Shown: positions 36,038 to 44,797 of the stretch, one piece after another
Position numbering within the stretch: position 1 is the stretch's first letter
How the letters are laid out: every line of letters begins with the position of its first letter
Assembly: GCF_014858725.1 (NCBI RefSeq)
Contig: NZ_AQGV01000015.1
Span: 372,001-436,000 of the forward strand
Direction of reading: 5' to 3'
DNA length: 64,000 nucleotides
From: Pseudoalteromonas aurantia 208
Lineage (GTDB): Bacteria; Pseudomonadota; Gammaproteobacteria; Enterobacterales; Alteromonadaceae
The notes under the pieces: model-generated
Seen by the model: only the letters and a program-made list of their open reading frames with translations
What the model was told of the DNA's origin: nothing
The model's database searches: none
Position numbers and translations under genes: made by a program

Positions 36038-39000
36038 ATGGAATTTGAAGTAGCAAGAGATACATCAAAAGCGTTGTGTGATATGCCACAGAAAACATTT
36101 TTACCCAGTGGAACCATTATTAGCTTGATTGCTGAGCAGGCGAAGCTTACACCAGAAAAAGTGGCGATCATAGAAGGTGATTTGTCGGTAAGTTATGAGC
36201 AGCTGCTAGCACGCTCAGATGCTTTTGCAGCGGCGCTAGCTGAACGAGGCGTGAAGTCGGGTTCCTTGGTCGGGGTGTGTATGAGTCGTTCATGGGAGCT
36301 AATTGCTACTTTATTGGGGGTTTTAAGGGCGGGGTGTGCTTATGTGCCCCTTGACCCAGCATACCCACAAGAACGAGTCCGTTATATGTTGTCACATTCC
36401 AAAGCATCAGCAGCCATTGTTGAAAATGAGCATATGGCGCATCTATGCCAGATAGCGCGGGAAGTCATTCATGTTGATACGATTAAAAATCAAGCCATTG
36501 ATAATGTTCTGGGTCCAGTACCCACTGATTTAGCGTATGTGATCTATACCTCGGGGTCTACGGGGAAGCCAAAAGGGGTTGCGGTTGAGCATCGCAATGT
36601 GGTAGCGATGAGTCATGCTATGGCAGAGCTGTTTAGCACTGAGGAGTTATCTGGGGTATTGGCTGCCGCTTCAGTGTGCTTTGATACATCGGTGATGGAG
36701 ATTTTCGGTACGTTGTCACTTGGTGGCACTATTCTGATGGCAGATAACGCATTGGCTCTACCTAAACTTCCTTATGCAGATAAAGTAAAAATGTGCGTTA
36801 TGGTACCTTCATCGATGCAAACCTTATTGGGCACCGATACGCTTCCTGATAGTGTTCAGTGTGTGGTGTTTGGGGGTGAAGCTTTGAAAGCGCCGCTAGT
36901 GAATCAAATTCATAACTTGGCATTTAAACCAAGGGTTATGAATGCGTATGGTCCGACCGAGGACACTGTTTTTTCTACAATTAATGAAATTCCTGAAGAC
37001 ACTACTCGTATTACAATTGGTCGCTCTGTCGTAAATTCAAGGGCATATATTCTAAATGATGCAATGCAGTGCACAGCGATTGGTGAACCCGGTGAATTAT
37101 ATTTAGCTGGCAGTAAACTCACTCGGGGTTATCTCAACGATGAGAATATGACAACGTCACGCTTTGTCACTCTGACGCCGACTGACCAGATACCTGAAAC
37201 TCGCTTATATAAAACGGGAGATCTATGTCAGTGGAGTGAAAATGCAGAGATAGAGTTTTTAGGCCGTATTGATCAACAGGTTAAAATACGAGGTTTCAGG
37301 ATAGAGCTAGGGGAAGTAGAGTCAGTACTTGAATCGATGAGTGAGATAGATGTAGCAGCGGCGGCTGCGCTTGATAGTGGGACTGGTCAGCAAATTTTAG
37401 TAGCTTATGTGGTAAACCAAAAAGGTAGCGTAACGAGTAAGGCTGTGAAGGCGTTTTTGTCAGAGCGATTGCCAAAATATATGGTGCCTCAGTTTATTAT
37501 GCAGATGAGAGCGTTACCTTTTTTACCAAATGATAAGTTGGATCGTAAAAGCCTCCCAGATCTTAATACTGTGCGTTTAGCTGCTCAGCATGAAGCAAGC
37601 GGTCAAGTGAGTAATAAACCGCAAGCGGGCTATGAGTACAGTTCAGTGTTACTAACGATTCAAACGGAAGTGGCGAGCTTGCTTAATATAGCAGAACCAG
37701 AGCAAGTGCTTTGCGACCTACCATTTGATAGTTTTGGTATTGACTCACTAAGCTCGCTAGAGTTACTCAGTCGATTACGAGCGGCATTAGAGTATAAGTT
37801 ACCACAGAACAGCCTTGTTCTATACTCGACCCCTCGTGCTTTAACACACTTTTTTCTAGACCGAATGAATCAAAGTGCAAATCAAGCATCCTCTGAATCT
37901 AGTTTAATGATAGATCATAACAATCCTAAACTTGAAACACTCTCCGGATTTCAGACGCTATTGCAATCTAGTCACCCGACTTTTCAATCAGCGAGCGCCC
38001 CATCTTGGAGTATCGCCGATAAAAGTGTATTGGTAGAGCAAGTCACTGACATGGTCAATAATAATCAACGTAACCCATATGGAAAAGTGCTCCGTACGGG
38101 GAGCTCTGCCACGGGGGTTATTGGTGATTCATATAATAAAGAACAAGATAGGAACGCTATTATATGGTCAACGAATTTATACTTCGGTTTAAATCGCGAC
38201 CCAAGAGTAATCAATGAAGCCGTTCTTGCATTAGAACGCTTTGGTACTGGCATGGGGATTTCAGCCGCCGCGACTGGCATGACAGACCAACATGTTGAAT
38301 TTGAAAATGAGTTTGCAGAGCTTGTGGGTAAGCCTAGCGCATGCCTATTTCCAACAGGGTATACCGCTAACTTAGGGGCTATTTCGGGTATATTAGGAAA
38401 AAATGATACGGTCGTTATTGACCAGCTTTGTCATGCCTCTATTGTGGATGGTGCGCGCTTAAGTGGCGCTAAAATTAGAACATTTCAGCACAATAGCGCG
38501 AGTGACTTGGCGTCGGTGCTCGCCTCTGAAACATCACCTTATCATACAACTTTAGTGGTGTTAGAAAGTGTCTATAGTATGGGGGAAGGGACTGCGCCAG
38601 TTGCAGAGATAGTTCGAATCGCAAAACAATATGGTGCGTTGACTTTAGTGGATGAAGCGCACTCTTTTGGCTTCTATGGTCACTCTGGAGCAGGTGTTTG
38701 CTCACAGCAAGGTGCAACGGATGATGTTGATTTTATTATGACAACGCTGAGTAAAGCACTGGGAAGTATTGGTGGGGTAATAGCTGCGAGTAAAAAGCAC
38801 ATTGCACTGCTGAAGTCATCTTCACGAGCGTATATTTTTCAAGCGTCAATTAGCCCCGCTGATATTGCAGCTGCTCTGGCTTCTTTAAGATACTTACGTA
38901 CTGATGATAGTTTGCGTGAACAATTATGGGACCGAACGCGTTATATGCGTAAGCGCTTTACAGAGGCTGGGTATGATTTAGGCACTGGCGATGGTCCAAT

Positions 39001-39664
39001 AGTGACCCCTCACTTTGGTGATAAAGATAAGCTCTATGCGATCGTGCAAGGGCTATATGAGCGCGGCATTCAAACGCTGGCGGTCACGTATCCGATTGTT
39101 GAAATGGGGCGAGGACGATTAAGGTTTATTTGTTCAGCAGCACACACACATGCTGATATTGACCGCACACTTGAGGCACTTATTGAGACAGAGCAAGAGG
39201 TGAATCGAGCTTTTGCGGCATCAGAAGATACATTAATAGCAGCGTGTGAAAGTAATTTAGACCCTCTATCTATGAGTACAAATATTCAAAACTGGGTAAA
39301 TGATTTTTCAGCTTATTTGAAGCTTGTTTGTAAAGCATCAATAGAAACTGCACCTGAGTTGGTGTTATCGATAGTTGCTCATGAAAGTCAGGCTCCAATC
39401 TCGATTATGCTTAGGGGCGGTAAAATAACCTTAGAAACAGAATATTCTGTTGATTTGCCGTATTGTACTGTGTCTATTGCAGATCCTCAGATGATAAAAG
39501 GTTTATGTGAAACTAATGTGCAAGCCTTGCTAAATAGCATTTGTAATGGTGTATGCGTTGTAAAGGGGCAAACGGAAGTCTTTATTTGGTTTATAGCGCG
39601 TTTGTGTGAGTATCAGCAGTATTGTTTTGGAAAACCATCTCAAAGTGGTAAGGTTAGTAACTAG
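36038..39664 (+). CDS. stand-alone A-PCP-alpha-oxoamine synthase-SCP2-like megaenzyme
   Basis: 1208 residues behind AAGGAA. Adenylation domain 25-530 with core motifs YTSGSTGKPKG (about 169), CFDTSVMEIFG, NAYGPTEDT, YKTGDL, GRIDQQVKIRGFRIELGEVE and NDKLDRKSLP. By-eye specificity positions read D-T-M-M-V-G-A-V-F-K, which I cannot assign to a substrate. Carrier domain with the phosphopantetheine Ser570 (FGIDSLS). PLP-dependent alpha-oxoamine synthase about 680-1070 (SACLFPTGYTAN, VDEAHSFGFYG, Schiff-base Lys906 in TTLSKALGS). The last 100 residues (ISIMLRGGKITLE..., GVCVVKGQTEVFIW) match the pattern of an SCP2-like lipid-binding domain. It should activate an amino acid and join it, with loss of CO2, to another amino acid or acyl unit to give an alpha-aminoketone. 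There are no neighbouring tailoring genes. Confidence 0.88.
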   Translation: MEFEVARDTSKALCDMPQKTFLPSGTIISLIAEQAKLTPEKVAIIEGDLSVSYEQLLARSDAFAAALAERGVKSGSLVGVCMSRSWELIATLLGVLRAGCAYVPLDPAYPQERVRYMLSHSKASAAIVENEHMAHLCQIAREVIHVDTIKNQAIDNVLGPVPTDLAYVIYTSGSTGKPKGVAVEHRNVVAMSHAMAELFSTEELSGVLAAASVCFDTSVMEIFGTLSLGGTILMADNALALPKLPYADKVKMCVMVPSSMQTLLGTDTLPDSVQCVVFGGEALKAPLVNQIHNLAFKPRVMNAYGPTEDTVFSTINEIPEDTTRITIGRSVVNSRAYILNDAMQCTAIGEPGELYLAGSKLTRGYLNDENMTTSRFVTLTPTDQIPETRLYKTGDLCQWSENAEIEFLGRIDQQVKIRGFRIELGEVESVLESMSEIDVAAAAALDSGTGQQILVAYVVNQKGSVTSKAVKAFLSERLPKYMVPQFIMQMRALPFLPNDKLDRKSLPDLNTVRLAAQHEASGQVSNKPQAGYEYSSVLLTIQTEVASLLNIAEPEQVLCDLPFDSFGIDSLSSLELLSRLRAALEYKLPQNSLVLYSTPRALTHFFLDRMNQSANQASSESSLMIDHNNPKLETLSGFQTLLQSSHPTFQSASAPSWSIADKSVLVEQVTDMVNNNQRNPYGKVLRTGSSATGVIGDSYNKEQDRNAIIWSTNLYFGLNRDPRVINEAVLALERFGTGMGISAAATGMTDQHVEFENEFAELVGKPSACLFPTGYTANLGAISGILGKNDTVVIDQLCHASIVDGARLSGAKIRTFQHNSASDLASVLASETSPYHTTLVVLESVYSMGEGTAPVAEIVRIAKQYGALTLVDEAHSFGFYGHSGAGVCSQQGATDDVDFIMTTLSKALGSIGGVIAASKKHIALLKSSSRAYIFQASISPADIAAALASLRYLRTDDSLREQLWDRTRYMRKRFTEAGYDLGTGDGPIVTPHFGDKDKLYAIVQGLYERGIQTLAVTYPIVEMGRGRLRFICSAAHTHADIDRTLEALIETEQEVNRAFAASEDTLIAACESNLDPLSMSTNIQNWVNDFSAYLKLVCKASIETAPELVLSIVAHESQAPISIMLRGGKITLETEYSVDLPYCTVSIADPQMIKGLCETNVQALLNSICNGVCVVKGQTEVFIWFIARLCEYQQYCFGKPSQSGKVSN

Positions 39665-40325
39665 GTTGATTCTATTTGATATTGATATTTTTATAAAAAA
39701 GCAAAGATTAGTGTTGCATTGTATTTGTTAAATAAAGTCAAATAATAACTCTAAATAATGTTGGTGCGGGAGCGCACCAAATAACAGGTGTAAAAGTGGA
39801 ACTTGAAGCTTAATAGGGGCTTTATATTGAGGTTGGTTACGCTAATGGATTTGAAAAAAGCACACTGAGAAGTATTTTTCATATGTTAATTGTTCTCTAT
39901 TTTTTATGGGGGTATGTGTAAGGCGTTTTTTATATTAATTAGCATAAGTTGTGCTTTAACATGGTTTTAAATAAAGGGATTTTTAATTGTTTTCAGGTTT
40001 GTGTTTTTTAACCGCCCCCCCCCCACACACAAGCATCATACACACTCCTTATTTGTTTTGTTTGATATGTTTTTTAATTGGTTTTTTAGACAATAAATTA
40101 AACTAGGGTTGCATGGTTTTCTGTGAGTATGTGAATTTTAGATAGCCAGACCAATGTGATGGGAATAATAGGTTTAAGTTGTTTTTATAGCTTTTATTTA
40201 TTTTCTATAGATTTCAGTCGTGTTAAAAAGCGCGATACAGCGCTTTTTATACTCACTATTTATTTGATTTTTTATGGAATAAAATAATTAATGTTTATAT
40301 TGTGATAAAAAATCAGATATTAACC
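39665..40325. other. 660-base non-coding region with hairpins and a poly-C tract
   Basis: AT-rich and without a plausible ORF. Contains a perfect hairpin TTGGTGCG-GGAG-CGCACCAA (39761-39780), an uninterrupted run of ten C (about 40015-40024) preceded by CCG and followed by ACACACA, and the bidirectional terminator listed separately. Confidence 0.6.
40225..40248. terminator. bidirectional terminator between the megasynthetase and a secreted protein gene
   Basis: AAAAAGCGC pairs with GCGCTTTTT around a 6-nt loop; the A and T runs make it work on both strands. It separates two converging genes. Confidence 0.75.
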
Positions 40326-40829
40326 TTAATCTAAGGCTTCAGAAATATAGATAAACATATCGAAACTAGGCTTCACTCCATGCGCTTCATCACCATAGCT
40401 TTGAGCGCTGACTTTTAGCTCTTTACACCGACCGAATGTATTTAATGTGCGAGTTAGTTGCGCTGAGGTGGTTCTCCATTGATTCATATTTAGATAGTTG
40501 TTGGTTCCATAATCTCCACAACGAACAGTAAAATCAAATCGTCCAGTTCCTGAGTGTGCAAAGACATCGAACGTTAATCGTCTTTGTGCATCAAATTGGG
40601 GATCGTATTCCGCATCAGCCACGACAGGTATTGTGATATTGTACTCATAGAATAACCCACATGGTGATGTTGGAAAAATACATTCGTGCGCTACATCGGA
40701 CTCTCTACTAAAGTCAGTATCTGTTAAAACATATTTAGTTCCACCGATAAATATTGGATCGGGTGCGGCATACAGTGAAGATGAAATTGAACACAATAAT
40801 GAACCAAAAAACACAATGCTTTTCTTCAT
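40326..40829 (-). CDS. small secreted protein of unknown function
   Basis: 167 residues from ATG 40829, preferred over the longer frame (40877) because GGAGT lies 5 bases upstream and the protein then starts with a signal peptide (MKKSIVFFGSLLCSISSSLYAA). The mature domain is beta-rich with several Cys (HECIFPTSPCG, VRCGDYG, GRCKEL) that could pair as disulfides. No family is recognised; the pattern (YEYNITIPV, RRLTFDVFAHSG, ELKVSAQSYG) suggests a jelly-roll or immunoglobulin-like domain. Single gene. Confidence 0.6.
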   Translation of the reverse strand: MKKSIVFFGSLLCSISSSLYAAPDPIFIGGTKYVLTDTDFSRESDVAHECIFPTSPCGLFYEYNITIPVVADAEYDPQFDAQRRLTFDVFAHSGTGRFDFTVRCGDYGTNNYLNMNQWRTTSAQLTRTLNTFGRCKELKVSAQSYGDEAHGVKPSFDMFIYISEALD

Positions 40830-41488
40830 ATTAACTCCGTTTATTAATGTTATTTGTTTATTGTATAAAATATACACTTTGTGTATTTCATTAATATTAC
40901 ATAGATGTGTTAAGTGCCATTTTCTTAAAGTTTATTATTTTTAATAGCCAAGAGGTGGCCGTACTGAATTATAGGAGGGTAAGCTCATTTTAAGTTGCAA
41001 TATCTTCCATGCAATATTATATGAGTTTTGTTGTTTTTCGATTGCTACTTAATCTCGTACTTAGGTTTGAATGATGCTTTTAATGTATTGCATCTTCCTA
41101 AGTTATTACTGAGTTATACCCCGTACATAAAAAATCTTACATATAAGTGATTTTGCCTTTATTTATTAAAGTAGCTTGAAAGCCTTAAAGATTCATTTCT
41201 AAGCTGTTTGGAATAAATAAAAATACTTGGTACTTACTTATATTTATAAAATTGATAATGCAACTGAATAAAAAGCACAGCAAAGCGTGTTAAAGGCTGT
41301 AGATTTACGGACAAAGGAAGTGTACGGTATTGTTGTGAATTACAGTGTTATCAACTAAAAATGTAGTTCAGAATCATGTGAAATTAAGCGTTACGATAAT
41401 GCTCGTTCAGCCCTGTAATGCCCTGTAATTCAGTTGGTAGCTAATTTATGTAATAATCCCCCTATTATAAACATAATAAAATTTCACT
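40830..41488. other. 650-base non-coding region, nothing recognised
   Basis: AT-rich stretch between divergently transcribed genes. No ORF with a ribosome site, RNA gene, repeat or strong terminator was found. Confidence 0.4.
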
Positions 41489-42190
41489 ATGGAACGTCGC
41501 ACTTTCTTAAGAACAACCTCAGCACTATGCTCAGCTGGTTTATTTGGCCTTTCTATGCATGCTAATGCTAATGAAAAGACTATTTCAGGGGATGATAAAA
41601 CAGAACGTATGTCTATCGCGAAGTTAAGAGATCTTAACATCGCTTTTCCTACAATGATTGCTGTAACCCCAACTGGTGAAACCATAGAAGTGCAGCGCAA
41701 ACCGCGGATCATTCGTCGGTATGCACAACATATTTATGTTTACTTTGAGCAATCGAAAGAAATAAGTGTATTTTCTTTGGCGGGTGAACGTACAGGCAAA
41801 CTTCCTTTAACAGACAATCTGCAGGCAATAAAAGATTTTGCAATTGATACACAGCTGCAATCACTGTACGTTATTGAATATGGCCATCACCAAATTACAG
41901 TACTCGACTTTTATGGGCAAAAGGTGGGAGATATTGGTGAGTTCGGTATTGAGTTATTACAGGATTTAAATGGGCCAAAAAGTATCACCGTCGATGAGCG
42001 TGGTAAGGTGCATGTTTTAACGGGTAACGACAATATTATTCGAGTGTATTCAGCCAATGGCGCATATGTTTCGTCATACAATCATATTCGTCGTAGCAGC
42101 AGTAAGCTCAGGCAGTTAGATGGATGTAAGATGATCACTGGAGTGGGCGGCAAGTTCAATGATAGTGTGACCGTGTTATCCGGTTATTAA
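41489..42190 (+). CDS. Tat-exported NHL/beta-propeller-like protein
   Basis: 233 residues starting MERRTFLRTTSALCSAG, a twin-arginine signal (RRTFLR) with cleavage probably after ANA. The remainder has repeated propeller-type strands: QHIYVYFEQSKEISVFSLAG, LQSLYVIEYGHHQITVLDFYGQK, PKSITVDERGKVHVLTGNDNIIRVYSANG. These are NHL-like blades, but only three or four can be counted, less than a full propeller, so it may dimerise or be divergent. Export through Tat suggests folding in the cytoplasm, sometimes with a cofactor. Function unknown. Confidence 0.65.
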   Translation: MERRTFLRTTSALCSAGLFGLSMHANANEKTISGDDKTERMSIAKLRDLNIAFPTMIAVTPTGETIEVQRKPRIIRRYAQHIYVYFEQSKEISVFSLAGERTGKLPLTDNLQAIKDFAIDTQLQSLYVIEYGHHQITVLDFYGQKVGDIGEFGIELLQDLNGPKSITVDERGKVHVLTGNDNIIRVYSANGAYVSSYNHIRRSSSKLRQLDGCKMITGVGGKFNDSVTVLSGY

Positions 42191-42206
42191 CCTGTAAAAT
42201 GTATAA

Positions 42207-42234
42207 GCACCGCCTTTTTATTTTTAAGCGGTGC
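42207..42234. terminator. hairpin between the propeller protein and the monooxygenase gene
   Basis: GCACCGC pairs with GCGGTGC around a T-rich loop, about 15 bases beyond the forward stop and close to the end of the converging gene. Confidence 0.55.
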
Positions 42235-42265
42235 ATGATTGATGGGGTGTAGGGGTTTACTTAGG

Positions 42266-43390
42266 TCAGTCATCTGCCAGCAATTTTCTCCAACCGACCA
42301 CATTTGCAGGCCCTTTACGGCGCAAGATAAAGTTTCTGACTAAACGGCCTATAAAGCTTTCCCCAAGCCCTGCAAGTTTAATTATCTTATTTGATTCATT
42401 GACTGTCCAAGCTATTCTGGCACCGCGTGCTTTTTCGTAATTAGACAGAGCTTGTGGCAAATTATCTAGGTGATTGATCACTTGGTCAGCCAAGCAATTA
42501 ACATCTTCCAGTGACATACCCGCACCTTGTTGTAAACTGGGCGGGCAGCCATGTAATGCATCCCCTATTAAAACGACACCTTGAAACACCGAGTCAGTTT
42601 TCATGACACTTTTTAGCTCTCCACGAATAATGTGTTCACTAGATGGCATGGTATTCAAGCAGTGCAAGACCGGCGCGGTATAGTTTGCAAAAAGGCTGTA
42701 TAACGCTTCTTTCGTTGGCATGTCGTAATAGATTTTTGCTGTGTCAGTTACATGCGCATAGCAGTACACCTCATCCTTACTGATTGGGTAAATCATGAAT
42801 AACGTAGTGTTACCGACATAATACACGGGCTGAAAGTTGTCGGATGGTGCCGGTGCAATAAAGCGCCAATTAGTGACCTTATGCTTTAATAAAGACGTGT
42901 CAGGCTGCACCATTTGCCTAACCTGAGAGTTTATGCCGTCGGCAGCTACTACAAGGTCGTAGGTTTTTGAGGGCCCGTGATTCAATGTGACGAATACACC
43001 ATTTTCAGTTTGTTGAATATCTGTTGGCCAAGTATGAAGTTGAATCTTATCAGCGATACCGGCCCTTAATATACGCATTAACTCATCACGTTTTAATGCG
43101 ACAAAAGGGCCCTTGCTTAATGGCGCTTCCATGAGCGATGCTTTGGCCAATGTCTCGCCATTCGCTAAGGCATACTCAATGGAATTTACTTGATGGGCGC
43201 ATTTGATAATTGTGTCTGACATACCTAATTTATCAAGCTCTATCATAGCGTTAGCAGGTAAACAAATTGCGGCGCCTTCATTGGTTAATACGGTCGATTT
43301 TTCGATAATATCAACATCAATAGTATGTGACTTTAAGCGGTGGAATAATGCGCATCCAGCAATTCCAGCGCCAACGATGAGTACCCGCAT
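42266..43390 (-). CDS. FAD-dependent monooxygenase (PHBH/salicylate hydroxylase type)
   Basis: 374 residues. N-terminal dinucleotide-binding motif VLIVGAGIAGCAL, the second FAD motif DLVVAADGINSQVR (DG motif, about residue 155) and the GD motif VVLIGDALHGCPPSLQQGAGMSLEDV (about 280). This class of single-component flavoproteins uses NAD(P)H and O2 to hydroxylate aromatic or polyketide rings. There is no further catabolic gene around it, so the substrate is unknown. No clear ribosome site is seen at ATG 43390. It converges on the propeller gene and is separated from Ogt by 245 bases. Confidence 0.88.
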   Translation of the reverse strand: MRVLIVGAGIAGCALFHRLKSHTIDVDIIEKSTVLTNEGAAICLPANAMIELDKLGMSDTIIKCAHQVNSIEYALANGETLAKASLMEAPLSKGPFVALKRDELMRILRAGIADKIQLHTWPTDIQQTENGVFVTLNHGPSKTYDLVVAADGINSQVRQMVQPDTSLLKHKVTNWRFIAPAPSDNFQPVYYVGNTTLFMIYPISKDEVYCYAHVTDTAKIYYDMPTKEALYSLFANYTAPVLHCLNTMPSSEHIIRGELKSVMKTDSVFQGVVLIGDALHGCPPSLQQGAGMSLEDVNCLADQVINHLDNLPQALSNYEKARGARIAWTVNESNKIIKLAGLGESFIGRLVRNFILRRKGPANVVGWRKLLADD

Positions 43391-43635
43391 AGTGTTTGAC
43401 CTTAATTTAGAGTGTTCTTTGCATTATATTATTTATTTTACAACGACATACTAACAGGAGTGTAGTGAAAAATATGATTTCTTATACTTGATGATAAGTT
43501 GGGGTTGTCGTAATGGGTTGTGATAGCACCATAACCAGGAAGCAATGGCAGGTGTGCTAGCAACAACGTTTTTGTTACGTGCCATATATGCAAAATACAG
43601 AGAAAAAAGTGCGAATGGTGCTCAGTGACGTTCAA

Positions 43636-44169
43636 TTATTTTAAGTACTGTGTTTTTGATTGGCGTTTTGTAATCACATTTTTTATATCTAACTGTGTGT
43701 TCTCTCGCGAGTCTTTAACATTTATGCCTTCATGTTTTAACAGCCATAACTTTCGTTCGATACCACCGGCATAACCAGTAAGCGCACCATTACTAGCAAC
43801 AACACGATGGCAAGGAACGATGATACTGATCGGGTTTCTGCCATTAGCACCACCGACAGCTTGTGCGCCTTTTGGGCGATCCACTTGTTTGGCAATATCT
43901 AAATAGGAGCGAGTTTCACCAAATGGAATTGCGCCAAGAGAGGCCCATACCTGCTGTTGAAATGCCGTGCCGATGGGGTCAAGTGGTACGGTAAAGGCAT
44001 TGCGCATACCGCTAAAGTACTCTGTGAGCTGCTGTATACTTGTTTGTGTTATATGGTTTTTATTCTTAGGTTTAATTTCATCCCCACAAAATATGACATG
44101 TCTTAGCCCAAGGTTTGATGATGCACATTCAATCATACCTAGGGGGGAATTAACGTAATCGATGAACAT
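43636..44169 (-). CDS. ogt: methylated-DNA-protein-cysteine methyltransferase
   Basis: 177 residues, the usual Ogt/MGMT length. Shows GGANGRNPISIIVPCHRVV with the acceptor Cys in PCHRV, the helix-turn-helix arginine-finger region (FQQQVWASLGAIPFGETRSYLDIAKQV) and the C-terminal LTGYAGGIERKLWLLKHEG. Removes O6-alkyl groups from guanine by suicidal transfer. AGGAGA lies before ATG 44169. A C-terminal extension of about 20 residues (DSRENTQLDIKN...) is beyond the family core. Confidence 0.93.
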   Translation of the reverse strand: MFIDYVNSPLGMIECASSNLGLRHVIFCGDEIKPKNKNHITQTSIQQLTEYFSGMRNAFTVPLDPIGTAFQQQVWASLGAIPFGETRSYLDIAKQVDRPKGAQAVGGANGRNPISIIVPCHRVVASNGALTGYAGGIERKLWLLKHEGINVKDSRENTQLDIKNVITKRQSKTQYLK

Positions 44170-44797
44170 AAATGTATCTCCTAACAGATATAATATATGC
44201 GTTGCTTAAAGTGCTTTTGTTGGCTTATGTATATCGTGGTTAACATCATACTGGTTTTTGGAAGAAATACTGGCTGGAACTAGAACTAATTAGGAAAAAT
44301 TGAAAGTGGGTGTGTGCAAGTGGGGAAATAATCACAGGGAGTATGTCTATGGGTAAAGCCTATTGAAGTTTTGTCTGATTTTTACTCTAAATGTAAATGA
44401 ATGTGAAAATTAAACCGTTCCATGGTGTGTGTAATTTGTTTCTGGTGTTTATTTTTTGTATTAATTTTGTTTTTTTTAATTGTTATTGATTTGTCTTTAA
44501 TAGGTACTTAATCTTAGTTTTTCGTGCTGTGTTAATTTTTGTATTTTAAATCAATTATTTGTGGTGGTTTGGTCGTAAGTTTTTTAACTCAACGTTCTAT
44601 GTTTTGTTAACAGGCTTGGGTTGTTTTTGTTGCTAAAAACAACTGAGTAATTAATTTAATTTTAATAAAAATTTCATAATAGATTATTATATTCCCAGCC
44701 CATTTGTCAGATGGGCTTTTTTGTATAAAAAGTAGGCTAAAAGTCTCGGTTTAAATAATTTTAACAAAACCAAAGAGATAACACACACGGGAATATT
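44170..44797. other. long leader/intergenic region upstream of the double nuclease
   Basis: About 630 bases. Contains a perfect stem GTTGTTTTT/AAAAACAAC (44620-44643) and then a Rho-independent terminator (listed separately) about 75 bases before the nuclease ATG. No coding frame precedes this terminator on the forward strand, so the region may hold a regulatory leader or a small RNA. Confidence 0.55.
44697..44722 (+). terminator. orphan Rho-independent terminator or attenuator
   Basis: AGCCCAT-7 nt-ATGGGCT followed by TTTTT. It ends no visible gene and lies in the 5' leader of the nuclease gene. Confidence 0.75.

Noticed and set aside
36038..39664. A full NRPS/PKS cluster around the megasynthetase
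   Set aside because: Neighbours are a subtilase and small secreted proteins; no condensation, thioesterase, transporter or tailoring gene is adjacent.
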